A stretch of DNA of 64,000 nucleotides. It comes from Actinokineospora bangkokensis (lineage in GTDB: Bacteria; Actinomycetota; Actinomycetes; Mycobacteriales; Pseudonocardiaceae). Shown one piece after another: positions 19,049-27,796 of this stretch. The DNA lies in assembly GCF_001940455.1 (NCBI RefSeq), contig NZ_MKQR01000026.1, forward strand, positions 365,800-429,799. Direction: 5' to 3'. The position numbers and the translations under genes are program-made. Under the pieces are notes generated by a model. It was not told the DNA's origin. It saw only the letters and a list, made by a program, of their open reading frames with translations, and searched no databases. Every line of letters starts with the position of its first letter. Positions within the stretch are counted from its first letter, which is position 1.

Positions 19049-20308
19049 TCAGCCGATCCCGAGCAGGCCCGCGATGCTGGTCAGCGGGTTGCCCGCCGCC
19101 TGCGGGGCGGCCTGGCCCTGCAGCGCGGCCATCGCCGCCAGCTGCTCGGCCGAGCGGTCCCGGTTGGCGTCGATGTCGCCCTGGGTGGGCACCTCGGGGG
19201 TGCCGCCGAACGGGGCGTTCTGCGCACCGCGGACGTTGATCGGGCTGCCCAGCGGCTCGGCGCAGTAGGCCTTGTCGTTCTCCGGGATGGGGGTCAGCTC
19301 GTCGCCCGCGCGGCGCTCGGTGCCCTCGTAGCCCTTGGTGCACGGCGGCGGGTCGAACAGGTTCAGCGCCAGCCCGAGGTGGGCGGTGCCGTCGCCGGGG
19401 ACCACGGACTTGGTGCCCGCGGCCAGCGCCGGGTAGACGACCAGCGCCAGCTCGATGCCGTTGTTGCGGGTGGAGAAGATGTTGGCCGTGGTCAGCAGGT
19501 TCGCGGTGACCACGCCCAGGCCCTGGCCCGACTCGCGCAGCAGGTCGGTGACGGCCTGGGCGGCGGCGGGCGTGGTGGCGATGAGCGTGCGCAGCTGCGG
19601 GTCCGAGGCCTTGAGCTGGGCGGTGACCTGGGCCAGCGAGTCGGCGAAGGACGTGATGTCGCCGGAGTTGGCGGCCTGGGTGTCCAGCACGACCTGGCCG
19701 TCCTGGATCAGCTTGATCGTCTGCGGCAGGTTGTCCTTGGCCGCCTGGGTGAACTCGCTGGCGGTGTCGAGCAGCACCTGCAGGTCCGGGCCGGTGCCGG
19801 TGAACGCCCGGTCCAGCTCGTCGACGACGGTGCGCAGCGAGTCGGTGGGCACCGAGGTGGCCAGGGCGTCCAGGTCGCGCAGGACGGTGTCGGTGCTGAC
19901 CGGGGTCTTGGCGCGGTCGGCGGGGATCACCGTCCCCTCCTGGAGCACCGCGCCGCCGTCGTGGCGGGGGCGCAGGTCGACGAACTGCTCACCGACCGCC
20001 GACCGGTTGGCGACCACGGCGTCGAGGTCGGCGGGGATCGCCGGGGCCTCGGGGTCGATGTTGAGGTCGACGTCCATGCCCTGCCTGGTCAGGTGGATCT
20101 CGCCCACCCGGCCGACGTTGACGCCGCGGTAGGTGACCTCGGCGTTGGTGAAGATGCCGCCGGAGTCGACCAGCTGGAGGGTCACCCGGTAGCCGTTGGC
20201 GCCGAACACCCTGCCGATGTCGGTGAACCGGAACAGCGCGTAGACCACCGCGACCACGGCGATCACGACGAACGCGACGAGCTGCAGGCGGACCGTCTTC
20301 GTCAGCAT
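19049..20308 (-). CDS. mceF: Mce family protein, F position
   Basis: Substrate-binding or tunnel subunit of the Mce lipid importer, 419 residues. The N-terminal membrane anchor VRLQLVAFVVIAVVAVVYAL is followed by the MlaD-type domain (GYRVTLQLVDSGGIFTNAEV, then RGVNVGRVGEI). A long helical region runs to about residue 330, and the C-terminal tail is rich in Ala, Gln and Pro. ATG overlaps the mceE stop (TGATG). As sixth Mce gene in order it takes the F position. The C-terminal GTERRAGDELTPIPENDKAY region is typical of MceF tails in related operons. Confidence 0.88.
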   Translation of the reverse strand: MLTKTVRLQLVAFVVIAVVAVVYALFRFTDIGRVFGANGYRVTLQLVDSGGIFTNAEVTYRGVNVGRVGEIHLTRQGMDVDLNIDPEAPAIPADLDAVVANRSAVGEQFVDLRPRHDGGAVLQEGTVIPADRAKTPVSTDTVLRDLDALATSVPTDSLRTVVDELDRAFTGTGPDLQVLLDTASEFTQAAKDNLPQTIKLIQDGQVVLDTQAANSGDITSFADSLAQVTAQLKASDPQLRTLIATTPAAAQAVTDLLRESGQGLGVVTANLLTTANIFSTRNNGIELALVVYPALAAGTKSVVPGDGTAHLGLALNLFDPPPCTKGYEGTERRAGDELTPIPENDKAYCAEPLGSPINVRGAQNAPFGGTPEVPTQGDIDANRDRSAEQLAAMAALQGQAAPQAAGNPLTSIAGLLGIG

Positions 20309-21576
20309 CAGGCACCGCCCCCGGTCAGGACGTCGAACAGGCTGGGCAGGCCGCCGGAGCGCTGCCCGCCACCCTGCCCGGTGGACGTGGTGGCGCCGGG
20401 CAGCAGCCCCGGCGCGGTGGTCGCGGGCGGGGCCGCGGTGCCGCCGGTGGGCGCGGCGCCGGTGCCCGCGGTGGTCGGCGCCGCCGTGCCGCCCGCGGTG
20501 GGGGCCGTGGTGCCGCCGGTGATGCCCTCCAGGCCGGGGATCAGGCCCGCGAGCGGGTTCTGCCGGGACCGGCCCAGGTTCGCGACGATGTTGCCGAGGT
20601 CGAGGTCGATGTCGGCGTAGAGGTTGAAGTAGTCGCCCTTCACCCCGGCCAGCGCCGAGTCGGTGAACGGGAAGGTGAGCAGCAGCTCCAGCGACTTGGG
20701 CAGGTTGTTGCCCGCCTCCCCGAGCTTCTGCAGCGTGGGGGTGAGCGCCTTGAGGTCGGCGACCAGGTCCGCCTGGCTCTTGTTCACCGTGTCGATGGCG
20801 ACCCCGGACAGCGACTGGAGGCTCTGGAGCATCGTGACCAGCTGGGTGCGCTGCTCGGTGAGCACCCGCAGGCCGGGCCCGAGGTTGTCGATGGCGCCCG
20901 CCAGCTGCTCCTTCTGGGCGTTGAGGGTCATCGACAGCCGGTTGACCCCGTCGAGGGCGCGGGTGATGTCGTCCTTGCCCGCGTCGAGGGTGGTGACCAT
21001 GGCGTCGACGTTTTCCAGCAGCGCCCGCACGTCGGTCTCGCGGCCCTCGGTGGCCTTGTTGAGCTCCTGGGTGATGCTCTGCAGCTGCTCGACGCCGCCG
21101 CCGTTGAGCAGCAGCGACAGCGCGCCCAGGACCTCCTCGACCTCGGTGTTGCGGTTGGTGCGCGCCAGCGGGATGAGCGCGCCGTCGGCCAGCTCGCCCT
21201 CGGCCTGGGCACCGCGCGGGGGCGGGCTCAGCTCGATGTACTTCTCCCCCAGCAGGCTGGACTGGCGGACGTTGGCGAAGGCGTTGGCGGGCAGCCGCAC
21301 GTCGGCGCGCACCAGCATGGTCACCTCGGCGGTCCAGCCGTCGGGGGCCAGGTCGATGGAGTCGACCCGGCCGACCGAGACCTCGTTGACCTTGACCGCG
21401 GACTGCGGCACCAGGTCGAGCACGTCGCGGAAGTCGGCCTTGACCTTGACCGGGCTGGGCCCGAGGTCGGCGCCGCCGGGCAGCGGCAGGTCGTAGATGC
21501 CGGTGAACCCGCAGCCGCTGACGGCGGTGGCCGCGGCCGCGAGGACGGCGGCCAGGGTGGTCTTCGCGCGCACCAT
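20308..21576 (-). CDS. mceE: Mce family lipoprotein, E position
   Basis: Protein of 422 residues. The start at 21576 (MVRAKTTLAAVL) shares one base with the mceD stop (TGATG) and gives a clean lipoprotein signal with lipobox VSGC, Cys22; the open frame extends further upstream but only inside mceD. The MlaD domain follows (VKVKADFRDVLDLVPQSAVK, VGRVDSIDLA). The remainder is a long helical region and a C-terminal stretch of Ala, Thr, Gly and Pro. Lipid anchoring at the E position is the rule in mce operons (LprK type). Confidence 0.9.
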   Translation of the reverse strand: MVRAKTTLAAVLAAAATAVSGCGFTGIYDLPLPGGADLGPSPVKVKADFRDVLDLVPQSAVKVNEVSVGRVDSIDLAPDGWTAEVTMLVRADVRLPANAFANVRQSSLLGEKYIELSPPPRGAQAEGELADGALIPLARTNRNTEVEEVLGALSLLLNGGGVEQLQSITQELNKATEGRETDVRALLENVDAMVTTLDAGKDDITRALDGVNRLSMTLNAQKEQLAGAIDNLGPGLRVLTEQRTQLVTMLQSLQSLSGVAIDTVNKSQADLVADLKALTPTLQKLGEAGNNLPKSLELLLTFPFTDSALAGVKGDYFNLYADIDLDLGNIVANLGRSRQNPLAGLIPGLEGITGGTTAPTAGGTAAPTTAGTGAAPTGGTAAPPATTAPGLLPGATTSTGQGGGQRSGGLPSLFDVLTGGGA

Positions 21577-22775
21577 CAGTTGCCCCCCGTCGAGGCGCCG
21601 AACGCCTGCCCCGCCAGCGGCAGGGGCAGGGTGGGCAGCTTGCCGCTGCGCAGCGACTCCAGCACCTGCGCCGGGGTGGGCAGCGGGACCAGCCCGTTGA
21701 CGATCGGCGCGAGCTGGGTGCACACGTCCCCGAGGGTGCTGGGCAGGTTCTGCGGGGTGCCCTGCTTGACCAGGTTGCACAGGGTCACGATCACCGGCTG
21801 GGTCAGCTCGTTGATGTTGGCCCGCGCGTCCAGGGTGCCGGAGGCGGCGTTGTAGCTGTTGAGCACGTTGCTCAGGGCCAGCGGGGCGATGTCCAGCGAC
21901 TCGGCGAGGGCGGCGCGCTGGTCGGTGAGCACCTGGGTCACCGAGGCGAGCTTGCCGACGTTGGAGCGGATGCGCCCGCGGTTGTCGTTGATGAACTGCT
22001 GCACGGCGCCGAGCGCCTGCCCGAGCTGGTCCACCGAGGCGGAGATGTTGCCCTTCTCCGAGGCCAGGAAGGTCGTCACCTGGGCCAACTGCTGCTGGAA
22101 GCGGTTCACCTGGTCGTCGCTGGCGGCCAGGTTGGAGGTGAACTCCTGCAGGTTGGTGATGGTGGCGAACAGGTCGTCGGAGTTGCCCGACAGCGTGCTG
22201 GAGAGCTGCCCGAGCTGGCTGACCGTGTCGTTGATCAGCTGGCCGTTGCCGTCGAGGTTCTTCGCCGCGGTGTTAAGCAGGTCGGACAGGGCGCCGTTCT
22301 TGTTGGCCCCGTTCGGGCCGAGGGTCTGGGCGACCCGGGTGAGGCTGGCGTAGAGGTCGTCGACCTCCAGCGGGGTGCCGGTGCGCTCGTTGGGGATCAC
22401 CGCGCCGGTGGCCATGACCGCGCCGCCGGTGTAGGCGGGGACGAGCTGGACGTAGCGGTCGGAGACCAGCGACGGCGCCACGATCAGCGCCTGGGCGTCG
22501 GCGGGGACCTCGACCGAGCGGTCGACGAGCACCTGCACCTCGACCAGGTCGCCGCGCGGGGTGATCTTGTCGACGTGCCCGACCTTGACCCCGAGCACCC
22601 GCACGTCGTTGTCCTCGTAGAGGCCGACGACGCCGGTGAACATCGCGGTGTAGCGCTTCTCGTTCGGCTCGCGCAGCAGCCACCACAGGGCGGCGGCCAC
22701 CACCAGGCCCAGCACGCAGGCGATGACGACGGTCCGGGACAGGTCCCGGCGGAACTTGCTGGCGAAGGTGCTCAT
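21576..22775 (-). CDS. mceD: Mce family protein, D position
   Basis: Protein of 399 residues, with an N-terminal anchor (VVIACVLGLVVAAALWWLL), an MlaD domain (YTAMFTGVVGLYEDNDVRVL, GVKVGHVDKITPRG) and a helical region rich in Gln, Leu and Ser that probably adds to the tunnel bundle. ATG overlaps the mceC stop as ATGA. The C-terminus is short, without the proline-rich tail often seen at this position. Confidence 0.88.
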   Translation of the reverse strand: MSTFASKFRRDLSRTVVIACVLGLVVAAALWWLLREPNEKRYTAMFTGVVGLYEDNDVRVLGVKVGHVDKITPRGDLVEVQVLVDRSVEVPADAQALIVAPSLVSDRYVQLVPAYTGGAVMATGAVIPNERTGTPLEVDDLYASLTRVAQTLGPNGANKNGALSDLLNTAAKNLDGNGQLINDTVSQLGQLSSTLSGNSDDLFATITNLQEFTSNLAASDDQVNRFQQQLAQVTTFLASEKGNISASVDQLGQALGAVQQFINDNRGRIRSNVGKLASVTQVLTDQRAALAESLDIAPLALSNVLNSYNAASGTLDARANINELTQPVIVTLCNLVKQGTPQNLPSTLGDVCTQLAPIVNGLVPLPTPAQVLESLRSGKLPTLPLPLAGQAFGASTGGN

Positions 22776-23773
22776 CCGGCGTCCCCCAGGCAGCCCTTGC
22801 TGTTGAGCGGGCCCAGCGCCGGGGGCAGCAGGCCGCAGATGTAGGAGTCGAACCAGCGCCCGTTGCCGATGACGTTGGTGAACTGGCGGACGAACGGCGC
22901 GAACTTGGCGATGCCCTCGGCCAGCGAGGTCTGGTTGCGCTGGAGCATGGCGGTGAGCTGGTCGAGCTTGGTCAGCACCGGCCCGAGCTGCCCCTGGTTG
23001 TCCGAGACCAGCCCGAGCAGCTCCCGCGACAGCGACTGGGTGCCGGTGAGCAGCGCGTCGATGGCCCGCTTGCGGGCGTCGAGCTCGGCCAGCAGCAGGT
23101 TGCCGTCCTGGAGGAGCTTGGTGATCTCGGCGTCCCGGTCCGCCAGCGTCCGGGTGATCTGCCGGGTGCCGTCGAGCAGGCTCGCCAGCTGCTGGTCGCG
23201 CGAGGAGATCGTGCGCGAGAGCGATTGCAGGCCGGTGAGCGCGCCGCGGACGTCGGCCGGGGTGTCGGCGAAGGTCTGCGAGATCACCTCGAAGCTCTGC
23301 GCGAGCTGGGTCGTGTTGATCTCGTTGGTGGTCTCGGCCAGGCCGCGGAAGGCCTCCAGCACGTCGTAGGGGGCGGTGGTGCGCGCCCGCGGGATGCGGG
23401 TGCCCGGGTCCAGCACGGCCTGCCCGTCGGGCTCCAGGGACAGGAACTTCTGCCCGAGCAGGGTCTTGATCTTGATGTCGGCCCGGGTGCGGTCGCCCAG
23501 CCAGGCGTCCTTGACCTTGAAGTTGACCACCACGTCGGCGTGGTCGAGTTCGACGGACTCGACCTTGCCCACCTTGATCCCCGCGATGCGCACCTCGTCG
23601 TCGGGCTGGATGCCCGCGGCCTCGGAGAACGCGGCGCTGTAGGTGGTGCCGCCGCCGATCACCGGCAGGTCGTCGGAGTAGACCGCGGCGACCATCACCA
23701 GGCCGATGGTCAGGACGCTGACCAGCCCGATCGGGATCGGGTTGCGCGAGCGGAAGGGCTTCATCGGGCTCAT
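22772..23773 (-). CDS. mceC: Mce family protein, C position
   Basis: Protein of 333 residues starting MSPMKPFRSRNPIPIGLVSV. I chose the ATG at 23773 because it overlaps the mceB stop as ATGA; the frame stays open upstream but that part lies within mceB. A membrane segment (IGLVSVLTIGLVMVAAVY) leads into the MlaD domain (YSAAFSEAAGIQPDDEVRIA, GIKVGKVESVELD). The end carries a CGLLPPALGPLNSKGCLGD motif with two cysteines, similar to the tails of MceB and MceC proteins. Confidence 0.88.
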   Translation of the reverse strand: MSPMKPFRSRNPIPIGLVSVLTIGLVMVAAVYSDDLPVIGGGTTYSAAFSEAAGIQPDDEVRIAGIKVGKVESVELDHADVVVNFKVKDAWLGDRTRADIKIKTLLGQKFLSLEPDGQAVLDPGTRIPRARTTAPYDVLEAFRGLAETTNEINTTQLAQSFEVISQTFADTPADVRGALTGLQSLSRTISSRDQQLASLLDGTRQITRTLADRDAEITKLLQDGNLLLAELDARKRAIDALLTGTQSLSRELLGLVSDNQGQLGPVLTKLDQLTAMLQRNQTSLAEGIAKFAPFVRQFTNVIGNGRWFDSYICGLLPPALGPLNSKGCLGDAG

Positions 23774-24807
23774 GCGGTCACGCACCTCGGCTGGTTCGCG
23801 GGCAGCAGCGGGAGGCTGATCGGCTGCTCGACGAGCCCCGGCACGCCCACCTGGCCGGTGGCCGAGCACAGGAAGAAGTTGAACCAGGACCCGTAGCCGA
23901 CCGTGCGGCTCAGCGTCGCGGTCTTCTCCGGCAGGAACTGGATGAACCGCTCCACGGTGGGCTCGTTGGCGTTGAGGTTGTCCACCAGCCCGCCCAGGGC
24001 GGCGATGTCGTCGCGCAGCGGCTGGCGGGCCTCGGTGAGCAGGCCGGTGGTCGTGGTGGCCAGCCCGCCCAGGGACTCGATGGCGTCGCCGATGGGTTTG
24101 CGGTCCTGGGCCAGGCCGCTGACCAGCTGCTGCACCTGCGCCACCAGCTGGCCGAGCTGGTCGCCGCGGGCGTTGACGGTGGTCAGCACGCCGTTGAGGT
24201 TGTCGATGACCTGCCCGATCACCTGGTCCTTGTTGGCGATGGTGGTGGTCAGCGACGCGGTGTGGGCGAGCAGGTTCTGCACGGTGCCGCCCTCGCCCTG
24301 CAGGACCTGGATGACCTCGTAGGACAGCTTGTTGACGTCGTCGGGGGACAGCGCCTGGAACAGCGGCTTGAAGCCGTTGAACAGCTGGGTCAGGTCCAGG
24401 GCGGGCTTGGTCTGCTCGACCGGGATGGTGCCGCCGGGCTCCAGCACGGCGTTGGTGTCGCCGCCCGCCCCCTGGGCGAGGCTGATGTAGCGCTGGCCGA
24501 CGAGGTTGCGGAACTTGATGGTCGCGGTCACCGAGGCGGGCAGCGTGCGGCCCGAGGCCACCGAGAAGCTGACCTGGGCCTGCTTGCGGTCGGCGATCTC
24601 GACCTTCTCCACCTGACCGACCCGCACGCCCGCGATGCGCACGTCGTCGCCGGGCAGCAGCTGCGTGGCGTCGGTGAACCGGGCGCTGTAGGTGTCGGTG
24701 TCGGACAGGTCGACGTTGGCGATGCTCAGCGCGAGCACGGCGGTGGCGCCGACGGTGACCACCATGAAGACGGCCAGCTTGACCAGCGGTGCGACGAGGC
24801 TCCTCAC
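23770..24807 (-). CDS. mceB: Mce family protein, B position
   Basis: Protein of 345 residues from a GTG at 24807 that overlaps the mceA stop. The anchor KLAVFMVVTVGATAVLALSI is followed by the MlaD domain (YSARFTDATQLLPGDDVRIA, GVRVGQVEKVEIADR), then helices and a two-cysteine tail (FNFFLCSATGQVGVPG to ANQPRCVTA). It belongs to the six-subunit Mce set. Confidence 0.88.
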   Translation of the reverse strand: MRSLVAPLVKLAVFMVVTVGATAVLALSIANVDLSDTDTYSARFTDATQLLPGDDVRIAGVRVGQVEKVEIADRKQAQVSFSVASGRTLPASVTATIKFRNLVGQRYISLAQGAGGDTNAVLEPGGTIPVEQTKPALDLTQLFNGFKPLFQALSPDDVNKLSYEVIQVLQGEGGTVQNLLAHTASLTTTIANKDQVIGQVIDNLNGVLTTVNARGDQLGQLVAQVQQLVSGLAQDRKPIGDAIESLGGLATTTTGLLTEARQPLRDDIAALGGLVDNLNANEPTVERFIQFLPEKTATLSRTVGYGSWFNFFLCSATGQVGVPGLVEQPISLPLLPANQPRCVTA

Positions 24808-26153
24808 TGCACGCTCACCTCCGCGCCCCGGTACAGCGGTCCGACCAGCAGCGACGACCAGTCCGGGACCTGGCCCGCGGGCACGCCCAGCTGCCCGGAG
24901 AGCAGCTGGCCCAGGAACTCCCGCTCACCCGGGGAGTTGGGCAGGCTGTCGGCGGCGGGGGTGGTGGTGGCGGCGGCCGACTGCGGGGTGGTGATCACAC
25001 CCACGCTGGGGTCGAGGCCGTCCGCCTGGCTGCGCGCGGCGGGCTTGGCCGCGCTGCCGTCCTGGATCTTGCCGTCCGGCGGGTTCTGCGGGAACGGGTC
25101 CGGCCGGGGGGTCAGGTCGTAGCAGCGGGGGCCGCGGTCGTCGTCGTAGCGCGGGGTGTCCACGCCGGGCTCGTACTTGCCCCGGTTCACCGTGACCTCG
25201 ATGGTGGCGTGCAGGCCGGGCTGGTTCGTGCCCTTGCCGAAGGCCTTGTCGAGCAGGTCGACGTTCTCGGCCATGAGCTTGAGCAGGCAGGGGTACTCGG
25301 GGGCGTAGCGGGCCAGGGTCTCCAGCGTCGGCCGGGACTTGTCGGCCAGCTGGATGATGTTGTCCTGGTTGATCCGGAGGAAGGTCTCCAGGTCGCGCGA
25401 GGCGGTGGTGGTCGTGGCGAACAGCGTCGCCAGCTCGGCGCGCTGGTCGGCGATCGTCTGCGAGGTGACCGTGAGGTCCGACAGCGCCTGCACCAGGTCG
25501 GGCGCGGCGTCGGCGTAGGTGTCCGCGACCGTGGCCAGCTGGGCCAGGTCCGCGCGCAGCTGCGGCAGGTGCGGGTTGAGCTCACCGACCAGCGAGCCCA
25601 GGTCGGACAGGGTCTGCCCGAGCTGGTCGCCGCGGCCCTTGAGCGCGGTGGAGATGGCGGTCAGCGTGCTCGACAGCTTCTCCGGCTGCACCGCCTGGAG
25701 CACCGGGAGCAGGCTGTCGAACGCCTGCTGGAGCTCGACCGCGCGCACCGAGGTGTCCTGCGGGATGGTGTCGCCCGCCCTGAGCGGTTCCGGCGCGGGG
25801 TCGTCGGGGATCTGCAGGGCGACGTACCGCTCGCCGAACAGGGTCTTGGGCAGGAACCGGGCGGAGACGTTGGCCGGGATGATGTCGATCTTGTCCGGCT
25901 CGATCGCCAGGTCCAGCTCGGCGCCGTTCGCGGTCGGGGTGATGCCCCGGACCTCCCCGACGATGAGCCCGCGCACCTTGACGTCGGAGTGCACCGCGAG
26001 CTGGTTGCCCACCTCGTCGGTGGTCAGCGACACCGAGGCCACGGTGGTGAACGCCTTGTTGTACATCGCGATGCTCAGCGCCACCAGCGCCGCCACCACG
26101 ACGATGAACGACAGCCCGGCGAGCCGCCTGCGAATGACTTTCCCGAGGCTCAT
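24804..26153 (-). CDS. mceA: Mce family protein, A position
   Basis: Protein of 449 residues from an ATG at 26153 overlapping the YrbEB stop. The anchor is LAGLSFIVVVAALVALSIAM, with the MlaD domain (LTTDEVGNQLAVHSDVKVRG, LIVGEVRGITP) after it. The domain after it (FLPKTLFGERYVALQIPDDP) and the 150-residue helical part fit MceA. A Pro/Ala/Thr tail of about 110 residues ends with LVGPLYRGAEVSVQ. It is the first Mce gene after the permeases. Confidence 0.9.
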   Translation of the reverse strand: MSLGKVIRRRLAGLSFIVVVAALVALSIAMYNKAFTTVASVSLTTDEVGNQLAVHSDVKVRGLIVGEVRGITPTANGAELDLAIEPDKIDIIPANVSARFLPKTLFGERYVALQIPDDPAPEPLRAGDTIPQDTSVRAVELQQAFDSLLPVLQAVQPEKLSSTLTAISTALKGRGDQLGQTLSDLGSLVGELNPHLPQLRADLAQLATVADTYADAAPDLVQALSDLTVTSQTIADQRAELATLFATTTTASRDLETFLRINQDNIIQLADKSRPTLETLARYAPEYPCLLKLMAENVDLLDKAFGKGTNQPGLHATIEVTVNRGKYEPGVDTPRYDDDRGPRCYDLTPRPDPFPQNPPDGKIQDGSAAKPAARSQADGLDPSVGVITTPQSAAATTTPAADSLPNSPGEREFLGQLLSGQLGVPAGQVPDWSSLLVGPLYRGAEVSVQ

Positions 26154-26998
26154 CCGGCGATCCTCACCGTCGTGGTCGTGCCCCAGATGGCGAAGCCGAT
26201 GAAGAAGTTGACGATCGCGACGGTGACGATCGTGGTGCGCACCGCGCGGCCCACGGCCACCCCGACCCCCGCCGGGCCGCCGCTGGCGGTGTAGCCGTAG
26301 TAGCAGTGCGACAGGATGATGATCACGGCGAAGATCAGCACCTTGCCGAACGACCAGAACACGTCACCCGGTGGCAGGAAAAGGTTGAAGTAGTGGTCGT
26401 AGGTGCCCGAGGACTGCCCGTAGGCGTAGACCACGATCGATCGGGACGCCAGGTACGAGGTCAGCAGCCCGATGATGTAGAGCGGGATGACCGCGATGAA
26501 CCCGGCGATGATCCGCGTGGTCACCAGGAACGGCAGGCTGGGGACGGCCATGACCTCCAGCGCGTCGATCTCCTCGGAGATGCGCATCGCGCCCAGCTGC
26601 GCGGTGAAGCCCGACCCCACCGTCGCCGACAGCGCCAGCCCGGCGATCAGCGGCGCGATCTCGCGGGTGTTGATGTAGGCGGAGGTGAACCCGGAGAACG
26701 CCGCGGTGCCGATCTGCTCCAGCGCCGAGTAGCCCTGGATGCCGACCACGACGCCGGTGAACACCGTCAGCCCGACCATCACCCCGACCGTGCCGCCGAT
26801 GACCGCCAGCGCGCCGGAGCCGAAGCTCACCTCGGCCAGCAGCCGCATCACCTCGCGGGTGTAGCGGCGCAGCGCGCGCGGGATCCACAGGATGGCGCGC
26901 ACGTAGAACGACATCTGGTCGCCCAGGTCGTCGAGCGTGCGCACCGGCCCGTCGTAGGCCTTGCGGGCGACCCGCTTCGCCGAGTCGGCGATGGCCAT
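26150..26998 (-). CDS. yrbEB: YrbE family permease, B subunit
   Basis: Integral membrane permease of the Mce transporter, related to MlaE, 282 residues with about five or six membrane segments. The conserved cytoplasmic loop RISEEIDALEVMAVPSLPFL is present, which contacts the ATPase. It follows yrbEA by three bases and overlaps mceA by four. The two different YrbE proteins probably form a heterodimer served by the single ATPase at the operon head. Confidence 0.92.
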   Translation of the reverse strand: MAIADSAKRVARKAYDGPVRTLDDLGDQMSFYVRAILWIPRALRRYTREVMRLLAEVSFGSGALAVIGGTVGVMVGLTVFTGVVVGIQGYSALEQIGTAAFSGFTSAYINTREIAPLIAGLALSATVGSGFTAQLGAMRISEEIDALEVMAVPSLPFLVTTRIIAGFIAVIPLYIIGLLTSYLASRSIVVYAYGQSSGTYDHYFNLFLPPGDVFWSFGKVLIFAVIIILSHCYYGYTASGGPAGVGVAVGRAVRTTIVTVAIVNFFIGFAIWGTTTTVRIAG

Positions 26999-27001
26999 GG
27001 C

Positions 27002-27796
27002 TCAGCTCCCCTTCGCCGGGACGACCTGGAGGTAGACCGCGGTCAGCACGAAGTTCACGAAGAACAGCAGCAGGAACGTGATGACGACCGACTGGTTCAC
27101 CGCGTCCCCGACGCCCTTGGGGCCGCCCTTGGGGTTGAGCCCCCGGTAGGCGGCCACGACCCCGGCGATGAAGCCGAAGATCAGCGCCTTGAGCTCGCTG
27201 ATCCACAGGTCCGGCAGCTGCGCCAGGGCGGAGAAGCTGGCCAGGTACGCCCCCGGCGTCCCGCCCTGGAGCACCACGTTGAAGAAGTAGCCGCCCATCA
27301 CCCCGACCACGCTGACCAGGCCGTTGAGCAGCACCGCGACCAGCATCGACGCGAGCACCCTGGGCACCACCAGCCGCTGCACCGCCGAGACGCCGAGCAC
27401 CTCCATGGCGTCGATCTCCTCGCGGATGGTGCGCGAGCCGATGTCGGCGCAGATGGCCGACCCGCCCGCGCCCGCCACCAGCAGGGCGGTGACCAGCGGC
27501 GCGGCCTGCTGGATGATCGCCAGCACCGAGGCGGCGCCGGTGAACGACTGCGCGCCCAGCTGCACGATCAGCGTGCCCAGCTGCAGGGCGATGATCGCGC
27601 CGAACGGGATCGCGACCAGGGCCGTCGGCAGGATGGTGACGCTGGCGATGAACCAGCACTGCTGGATGAACTCGCGCAGCTGGAAGGGCCGCTTGAAGGT
27701 CAGGACGATGACGTCGATGCCCAGCGCGCAGAGCCTGCCGGTCTCGCGCAGCGCCCCCGCCCCGAAGAAGTCGCCCCGGGCGACCCGGCTGCTCAC
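27002..27796 (-). CDS. yrbEA: YrbE family permease, A subunit
   Basis: Permease subunit of 264 residues from a GTG at 27796, which overlaps the stop of the ATPase gene (GTGA). The loop TIREEIDAMEVLGVSAVQRL is the conserved EExDA motif region. About five membrane segments are visible, for example TALVAIPFGAIIALQLGTLI and VVITFLLLFFVNFVLTAVYL. The coupling to mkl shows that the ATPase and permeases are made together. Confidence 0.92.
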   Translation of the reverse strand: MSSRVARGDFFGAGALRETGRLCALGIDVIVLTFKRPFQLREFIQQCWFIASVTILPTALVAIPFGAIIALQLGTLIVQLGAQSFTGAASVLAIIQQAAPLVTALLVAGAGGSAICADIGSRTIREEIDAMEVLGVSAVQRLVVPRVLASMLVAVLLNGLVSVVGVMGGYFFNVVLQGGTPGAYLASFSALAQLPDLWISELKALIFGFIAGVVAAYRGLNPKGGPKGVGDAVNQSVVITFLLLFFVNFVLTAVYLQVVPAKGS